In this document: positions 58,906 through 64,000 of the stretch, in pieces
How the letters are laid out: each line of letters starts with the position of its first letter
How positions within the stretch are numbered: position 1 is the first letter of the stretch
From: Adiantum capillus-veneris
Taxonomy: Eukaryota > Streptophyta > Polypodiopsida > Polypodiales > Pteridaceae
DNA: 64,000 nt
Assembly: GCA_014529385.2 (NCBI GenBank)
Contig: CM043961.1
Span: forward strand, 17,774,478-17,838,477
Reading direction: 5' to 3'
The notes under the pieces: model-generated
Told to the model about the DNA's origin: nothing
Databases searched by the model: none
The model's input: only the letters and a program-made list of their open reading frames with translations
Made by a program: the position numbers and the translations under genes

Positions 58906-61900
58906 CTATGAAGTGTCTGTGGGCGAAGCATTGTAGTTGTTTTGGTCATAAGTTCCCAATGCAATTGTAGAGCGATGATACAACAGTCTTTCCAATAAAG
59001 CTGCTCTTTGTTTGATTGAAGGATTGGTGGTCGGGTTTTGGGTTGGTTTTGGCACTTCGGTAGTAGAATCAGTAGATGGATTCTTCTTTACCTTGTTGTT
59101 ATTTTTCACAATCCAAATCTGCTTCCACTTCGCTTGTGCTTGCCACAAACTCTTTGCGACCCAAACCTGATTTGTTCTTTGTGTTGATTTCCTCGCCTTG
59201 AAATACCTAGGAGTTTCCGTGGATTGTACTGAAGGGAGTTCCTGTTTACAAACCCTTGGGATCCAAATTTGCTTGCTATAGCTTTGTGCCGTCATGAACT
59301 TCTTTGGAATCGAGATCTGTTTAACTGTCCTTGATTGTCTGGAATCACTCTGATGTCTGGTATTGAAGACTCTGTTTTCCACCTTTGTGTTCTCTGGCAC
59401 AACCTTTTTTGGTCTCCATACCAACTTTGACTCCGCTTTTTCCCAAGGTTGAGCTGTTATATTATTGCTTGTCTTCCTTATCCAATGTTGAGAGTTCCTC
59501 ATCGAAGAGCAATCCAGTTGTATAGAAATTTTTGGTTGCCATTGATTCTTCTTTTTCTCTGGTTGTTGTTTGCTTTTGTTCTTGGATTCTTCCTTTGGAG
59601 TTTTCTCTGATCCTTTGGTGAACTTAACTGATTGACTTTCATCTTCGTATTTGATAAGCACTGATTTAGAACTCCAGTCAATCATTGCATTGTATTGCTT
59701 CTGCCATGGTTGTCCTAGCAATAATGGATGTTGTGTAGCTTGGTATTCAACCACGTAAAACATATGAGGATACACATACTGATTAATCTGTATATGTAAA
59801 ACTGTGCATCCGATAGTTTTGATTGAATTCTCAGAGTAACTCTTTAACTCTTGCTTGGCAGTTTGTAATTTAGTGTCATTTGTCAATTGTCTGTACAAAC
59901 TGAGTGAAAGTAGGTTAGTTTGAGCTCCTGAATCCAATAGTGCTCTGGCTTTGATTTGGTTGGTTCCTACTTTGCATTCAATGATGGGTTCTTCTTTGTC
60001 ATTATCCATTTCTGTTATACTGACTGCGTTTATTCGTATTGCTCCTTCATTGCGCTGTTTCTGACGTAGTAGTCTTCTTTTCTCCATTCTTTCCTTCGCC
60101 TCGGCTTCCGCTTCCTCCACAATCTTTTTCTTTTTCTGGACACGCAGCTTTTCTTGATGTATTTTGAGAAGCATGTCTTGGGTTAGCGGAAAAAGATACT
60201 TTTTCACTCTGCATCCACTAATCCAATTGGGCATTTCTTCTCCGTCTAATGTAGCAAGCTTGACGGCTCCACTTGGTGATAGATCTTTAATCACCAGAGG
60301 TCCCATCCCTCGCTTTTTAAGCTTCTTAGCATGCTGTTTCAGAGTGTAAACTAGGACATAGTCCCCAACCTTAAACTCTTTAGTCCGCACATGCTTATCA
60401 AAAAATTCCTTTTGTCGCCTTTTTTGAGCGTAGATAGAAGCTACTGCTTTTAGGCGAAGCTCGTCTAGCTTTTCCAGGTCATCTATTCTATCAGAAAGCT
60501 CGTGCCCTGTCCACTCTAGATCCTTAGCCACCCTTAAGGTTGAAATCAAGAATTCTATTGGTAAGATAGCATTTAGCCCAAAAACCATGTTATATGGGGT
60601 CGTTCCTATTGATGTTTTATATGCTACCCTATATGCCCATAATGTTGAATGCAACTTCTGGTCCCAGTCAGTTCTCGACTCAGATACAATCTTCGTAAGG
60701 ACCGTGCATATGGTTTTGTTTGTTGCTTCAGCTTGTCCGTTTGCTTGTGGATGATACGGGGCTGATTTCCTATGGATTACCATGAATTCATCTAGAAGGA
60801 TCTCTATCACTTCATTTATAAAATGTGTGCCTCGATCACTCACAATTTCTATTGGCAATCCATATCGTACAAAGACGTATTCATATAGAAATTGTGCCGT
60901 GGTCCTGGCATCTGCTTTTTGAGTTGCCTTTGCTTCGACCCACTTTGTTAGATAGTCTGTAGCCACAACGATGTATTGTGCATGAGTCTTATATGCAGGA
61001 GGTGAAATGGGTCCGACATAATCAATCCCCCATTTTGCAAAAGCTCTTGCCCCCATCATTGGTCTAAGCGGCATATCATCTCTTTTAAGTGGTACTTTGG
61101 TCCGCTGACAGTCATCACACCGTTTAACGTATTCCTCAGCGTCCATATGTAATGTTGGCCACCATATTCCTGCGGCTAAGACAAGTTTTGCTGTCTTATC
61201 ACCTGAGAAATGGCCTCCACCTACTCCTCCATGAGCTTGCTCCAGGATTATCACATACTCAGACTCTGATGCGCAAATCCTAAGCTGGTTGTCTTTACCT
61301 CTCTTATAGAGTTGATCTCCTATTAAAGCGTAATCTCTAGCTTCTGTCTCTATAGATTTCTGACGAGCTTTTGACGTTCCTTCTAGGAAATTTCTATTTG
61401 TGAGATATTCAACAATATACTCACTCCATTCCGGAGCGATCATTATCTGATATAATGTCGAATACTCTGCTGGCGGTTTTGATGAACATACAATACATAC
61501 AGTGACATATTCATGTACGCTTTCTTTCATTCCTGGCCAATAGACTCCCAATTGTAACAAATTCCTATATGTGTTCCTTCGTGAACAATGAAATGCACAT
61601 TCCTGAACATGTGCTTCGCGCAGATATATATTATATTCCTCAGGATTGATGCATAGTCGTAAAACATGATCATTTCCCAATTGATACAACCTTCCTGCAA
61701 CCAATTGAAGATTCTTGGATTGCTGAATAGCAATATGTTTCTGGTTGTATTCTCTTCTATCAAACTCTCCTCCATAGGTTAATAAGCTAACGACATTTTG
61801 AGACCACTTTGGTATCATTTCTATGTTGAACAAGTACGCGTCTGGCATGTCGTCATCTACTCCTATAGGGTCTTCTCCATTCGTCAATCGCGAAAGATGA

Positions 61901-63057
61901 TCAGCTCTAAGATGTGTTTTTCCTTTCTTTACTACTACCGTGAAGTCGAATTCCAGTAAGATAATGAACCATCTCACTATTCTCCCGGTATTGCATGGTT
62001 TATTCACTAGGTAGAGCAAGGCTTGGTGATCCGTAAAAAACACAAACTTGTTGGCTAGAAGATAATGCCGAAATTTCTTCACAGCATATATCATTCCTAA
62101 TCCTTCTCGCTCTGTTGTGGTGTAATTCTTCTCTGCATTGTTGAGCTGTCGACTGGCGTAACAGATAGGAAAATCCATGTTTCCTTCTTCTGGCTGAGCC
62201 AGAATGCATCCTATTGCATATGCCGAAGCATCTATATGCACATGGAATATCTTCTCCCAATCTGGTGATTTCAAGACTGGAGCAGTAATGAGTGCCTCTT
62301 TCAATTTCTTGAATGATTCCTCACACTCCTCTGTCCATTCAAAGTTCACTATTAGCCTGTAAAGTGGTTGGCCTATTATAGCGTACATGTAAATGAATCG
62401 TCTATAATATCCGCAATGTCCCATAAAGCTCTGTACTTGTTTCGCATTGGTTGGTCTAGGCATATCCACTATAACTTTTATCTTCTCTAAATCCGTGGAT
62501 ATTCCGTTTTGTGAGACAATATGTCCCAGAATTCTGCCCTGTCGGACCATAAACACACATTTCTCAGGATTGAGACAAATGCGATATGTCCTACATTTCT
62601 CAAATACTTTTCTTAGGTGTTCTAGATGCTCATCTCTCAGAAGAGAATGTACACATAAGTCATCCATGTATATTTCTAGAAACAACCTTAAGTATTCTTT
62701 GAAAGCATGCGTCATCAGCCTCTGGAAGGTTGCGGGAGCATTGGTTAGACCAAAAGGCATAACCCGATAAGCATAAATTCCCCACTCCGTTGCAAAAGCT
62801 GTTTTATGTTGATCTTCCGGTGCTATGGCTAGCTGGTTATATCCTGAAAAACCATCAAGAAAGGAGTATGTTGTTTTCCCTGATACACGCTCTAGAACAT
62901 GATCAGTTATCGGCAGGGGATAATTGTCCCTGATTGTTGCAGCATTCACTTTCTTTAAGTTGACACACACTCGGAGTTTTCCGTTCTTCTTGGGTACCAC
63001 CACAATCGGAGATACCCAATCGGTGTGTTCAATCTCGTATATGAATTCAGCTTCCAT
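58906..63057 (-). CDS. Gy4 Pol: RT, RNase H, double H2C2, integrase, C-terminal retropepsin
   Basis: An uninterrupted 1383-codon frame; the true frame continues upstream of this Met. RT ~1-250 ([32 protein letters not shown] ~130). RNase H ~270-400 (VHIDASAYAIG, FTDHQALLYL, LRADHLSRL). Two zinc domains ~485-530 (EAHVQECAFHC...CIVC, irregular) and ~609-655 (AHGGVGGGH...CDDC). Integrase core ~675-840 (WGIDYVGPI, IVSDRGTHF, YHPQANGQAEATNK). A DNA-binding-like segment ~910-990 (FKVGDYVLVYT). Retropepsin ~1025-1120 (ARALLDSGAQTNLLS, LLLGQPW). Basic Trp/Gln/Lys tail ~1130-1383. Protease after integrase is unlike the usual gypsy order. Confidence 0.88.
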   Translation of the reverse strand: MEAEFIYEIEHTDWVSPIVVVPKKNGKLRVCVNLKKVNAATIRDNYPLPITDHVLERVSGKTTYSFLDGFSGYNQLAIAPEDQHKTAFATEWGIYAYRVMPFGLTNAPATFQRLMTHAFKEYLRLFLEIYMDDLCVHSLLRDEHLEHLRKVFEKCRTYRICLNPEKCVFMVRQGRILGHIVSQNGISTDLEKIKVIVDMPRPTNAKQVQSFMGHCGYYRRFIYMYAIIGQPLYRLIVNFEWTEECEESFKKLKEALITAPVLKSPDWEKIFHVHIDASAYAIGCILAQPEEGNMDFPICYASRQLNNAEKNYTTTEREGLGMIYAVKKFRHYLLANKFVFFTDHQALLYLVNKPCNTGRIVRWFIILLEFDFTVVVKKGKTHLRADHLSRLTNGEDPIGVDDDMPDAYLFNIEMIPKWSQNVVSLLTYGGEFDRREYNQKHIAIQQSKNLQLVAGRLYQLGNDHVLRLCINPEEYNIYLREAHVQECAFHCSRRNTYRNLLQLGVYWPGMKESVHEYVTVCIVCSSKPPAEYSTLYQIMIAPEWSEYIVEYLTNRNFLEGTSKARQKSIETEARDYALIGDQLYKRGKDNQLRICASESEYVIILEQAHGGVGGGHFSGDKTAKLVLAAGIWWPTLHMDAEEYVKRCDDCQRTKVPLKRDDMPLRPMMGARAFAKWGIDYVGPISPPAYKTHAQYIVVATDYLTKWVEAKATQKADARTTAQFLYEYVFVRYGLPIEIVSDRGTHFINEVIEILLDEFMVIHRKSAPYHPQANGQAEATNKTICTVLTKIVSESRTDWDQKLHSTLWAYRVAYKTSIGTTPYNMVFGLNAILPIEFLISTLRVAKDLEWTGHELSDRIDDLEKLDELRLKAVASIYAQKRRQKEFFDKHVRTKEFKVGDYVLVYTLKQHAKKLKKRGMGPLVIKDLSPSGAVKLATLDGEEMPNWISGCRVKKYLFPLTQDMLLKIHQEKLRVQKKKKIVEEAEAEAKERMEKRRLLRQKQRNEGAIRINAVSITEMDNDKEEPIIECKVGTNQIKARALLDSGAQTNLLSLSLYRQLTNDTKLQTAKQELKSYSENSIKTIGCTVLHIQINQYVYPHMFYVVEYQATQHPLLLGQPWQKQYNAMIDWSSKSVLIKYEDESQSVKFTKGSEKTPKEESKNKSKQQPEKKKNQWQPKISIQLDCSSMRNSQHWIRKTSNNITAQPWEKAESKLVWRPKKVVPENTKVENRVFNTRHQSDSRQSRTVKQISIPKKFMTAQSYSKQIWIPRVCKQELPSVQSTETPRYFKARKSTQRTNQVWVAKSLWQAQAKWKQIWIVKNNNKVKKNPSTDSTTEVPKPTQNPTTNPSIKQRAALLERLLYHRSTIALGTYDQNNYNASPTDTS

Positions 63058-64000
63058 TAGCTTATCTATCTCTTCTTTGATTCGCTTAGCAAACGTATCA
63101 TTATATGTGTATGGTCTCTGTCTGCTAGGCTTTGCATCTTGTTTTAGTGGGATTGTGTGTTGGCATATCGATGGGTCAACTCCCTTAAGTCCTTATAAGA
63201 CCATGCAAACACATCCCTGTACTCTCTGAGAAGACTCAAAAGTCTCTCTTCCTCGCCTGGAGACAAATCTGTGGCTATGTACACCGGTCTAGGTGTCTCA
63301 CCTGGAGCTGCTAAATCAATTTTTTTGCATCCTCCGGTCCGTCATAAGATTCGTTCTCCTTTCTCTCTCGAATAGGTTGGGTTAATACCACCTTCCTATC
63401 CTCTATTGTGAATTTCCTGTAGTGAGAGGGAACATCCATGTTTTCCTTGATTTTGGCGTTTTCGTCCTCTCCACTCTCAATTTCTGTCGTCCAAACTTCT
63501 TTCAGAGTTTTCTTGAGCTCTCTGTACTTGTTTCTACGTTCTAACTTGGACTCCGTGTGTTCTCTGTTGCGCTTGTTCTTTTCTGATTTTTTGTTTCAGT
63601 TTTCGTTTCATTCCTTTGAACTTGATTTCTTGAGCTTCTTTTGTCTTTTCGTAAGCTCTTTTGATCATTGCCTCTCATTCTTCCAGAAATCTTGTCCTTA
63701 ACACAATCTTCCGCCTTTACTAGCATTAGGAATTGATTTTTTCCTCTTATTCTAGGCATCGGATTGGTTCTAACCCCCTTTGTTTTTCTCTTTGCTCTAT
63801 AGCGTTTCTGGCGTTGTTTAGTTTGGTTCGGAAAATCATAAAATCGGACATCCGTTATAGTTTCTTCGTTTCCGCTTGAATTGTCCGTTGACTCGTTGTC
63901 TGCTTCATTTCCCCACTCTGGATGATCGGGAATGTCGTGAAACACCTCTTCTTCATCTTCCTTTTCCAGTGTATCGTTCTTTTCAGTTTCTTTTTCGAGT
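63058..64000 (-). pseudogene. Gy4 Pol N-terminal part and linker, two frameshifts
   Basis: Right to left: a charged linker (63945-63541: KRQKRYRAKRKTKGVRTNP), then RKFTIEDRKVV (~63400) in another frame. After an A7 run (~63325), frame change to PGETPRPVYIATDLSPGE and REYRDVFAWSYKDL (~63290-63190), the hallmark of Tat-like pol. Near 63190 it shifts back into the frame that enters the long pol ORF. Gag and any upstream protease should lie beyond 64000. The two shifts would stop translation of this copy unless they are sequencing errors in homopolymers. Confidence 0.75.

Larger units (their letters stand above)
51908..64000 (-). mobile_element. Gy4: large Tat-like gypsy element, 3' part
   Basis: From the right edge the minus-strand order is pol (~63940-58906), a non-coding spacer with a palindrome array, a third long frame (56222-52947), polypurine tract (52898-52908) and 3' LTR (51908-52897). 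The possible target duplicate GTATC (51903-51907) can only be checked at the 5' end beyond 64000. The mostly open pol suggests a fairly young copy. Confidence 0.82.

Overview
This is nuclear DNA from a land plant with a large, repeat-packed genome. The evidence is the element families: a CACTA (En/Spm) transposon with DUF4218/DUF4216-type transposase remains, Tat/Athila-like and chromodomain Ty3/gypsy elements, a Tork/Tnt1-type Ty1/copia element with a tRNA-iMet primer site, and very long (CT)n, (GT)n and (C)n runs. I recognise no host gene, tRNA or rRNA. Almost everything that can be named is a transposable element, many nested inside one another. The species cannot be fixed from this sequence.

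Layout. 1-6645 (minus): 5' half of a Tat-like gypsy element (Gy1: LTR, primer site, gag, protease, start of pol). 6810-21761 (plus): a chromovirus (Gy2) whose 5' LTR holds a 452-bp MITE and whose leader is split by a TTAA-flanked terminal-inverted-repeat element (7957-14854), which itself holds an almost complete Copia element (8685-14236). 21762-24720: compound microsatellites, a LINE-like remnant, a probable copia LTR edge and a tandem-repeat array. 24721-42000: a 17.3-kb defective CACTA element with perfect 20-bp inverted repeats and a CAT target duplication, inserted in that array and carrying its own nested LTR element with gypsy gag-pol remains. 42001-49599: the rest of the array, dense microsatellites, a copia fragment, a ~185-bp satellite-like array and long stretches without recognisable content. 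49600-51907 (minus): remnant of a Tat-like element (Gy5) with two retropepsin-like domains. 51908-64000 (minus): 3' part of a large, mostly open Tat-like element (Gy4) inserted into Gy5.

How the parts relate. Gy1, Gy4 and Gy5 look like one lineage: Gy1 and Gy5 share a protease type, Gy1 and Gy4 share the linker before reverse transcriptase, and Gy4 and Gy5 share a second retropepsin-like domain followed by a Trp/Lys/Gln-rich tail. Gy4 is the most unusual object in the window. Its pol runs RT, RNase H, two H2C2 zinc domains, integrase, a retropepsin placed after integrase, then the repeat tail. About 2.7 kb of non-coding DNA follows, holding five copies of a 24-bp palindrome (four perfect), then a further ~1090-codon reading frame. 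Two near-identical G-rich polypurine tracts bracket this downstream module.

A recurrent theme is that long frames (Copia polyprotein, Gy4 third frame, Gy1 gag-protease) are broken mainly by stop codons and rarely by frameshifts. All boundaries were read by eye; no database search was run.
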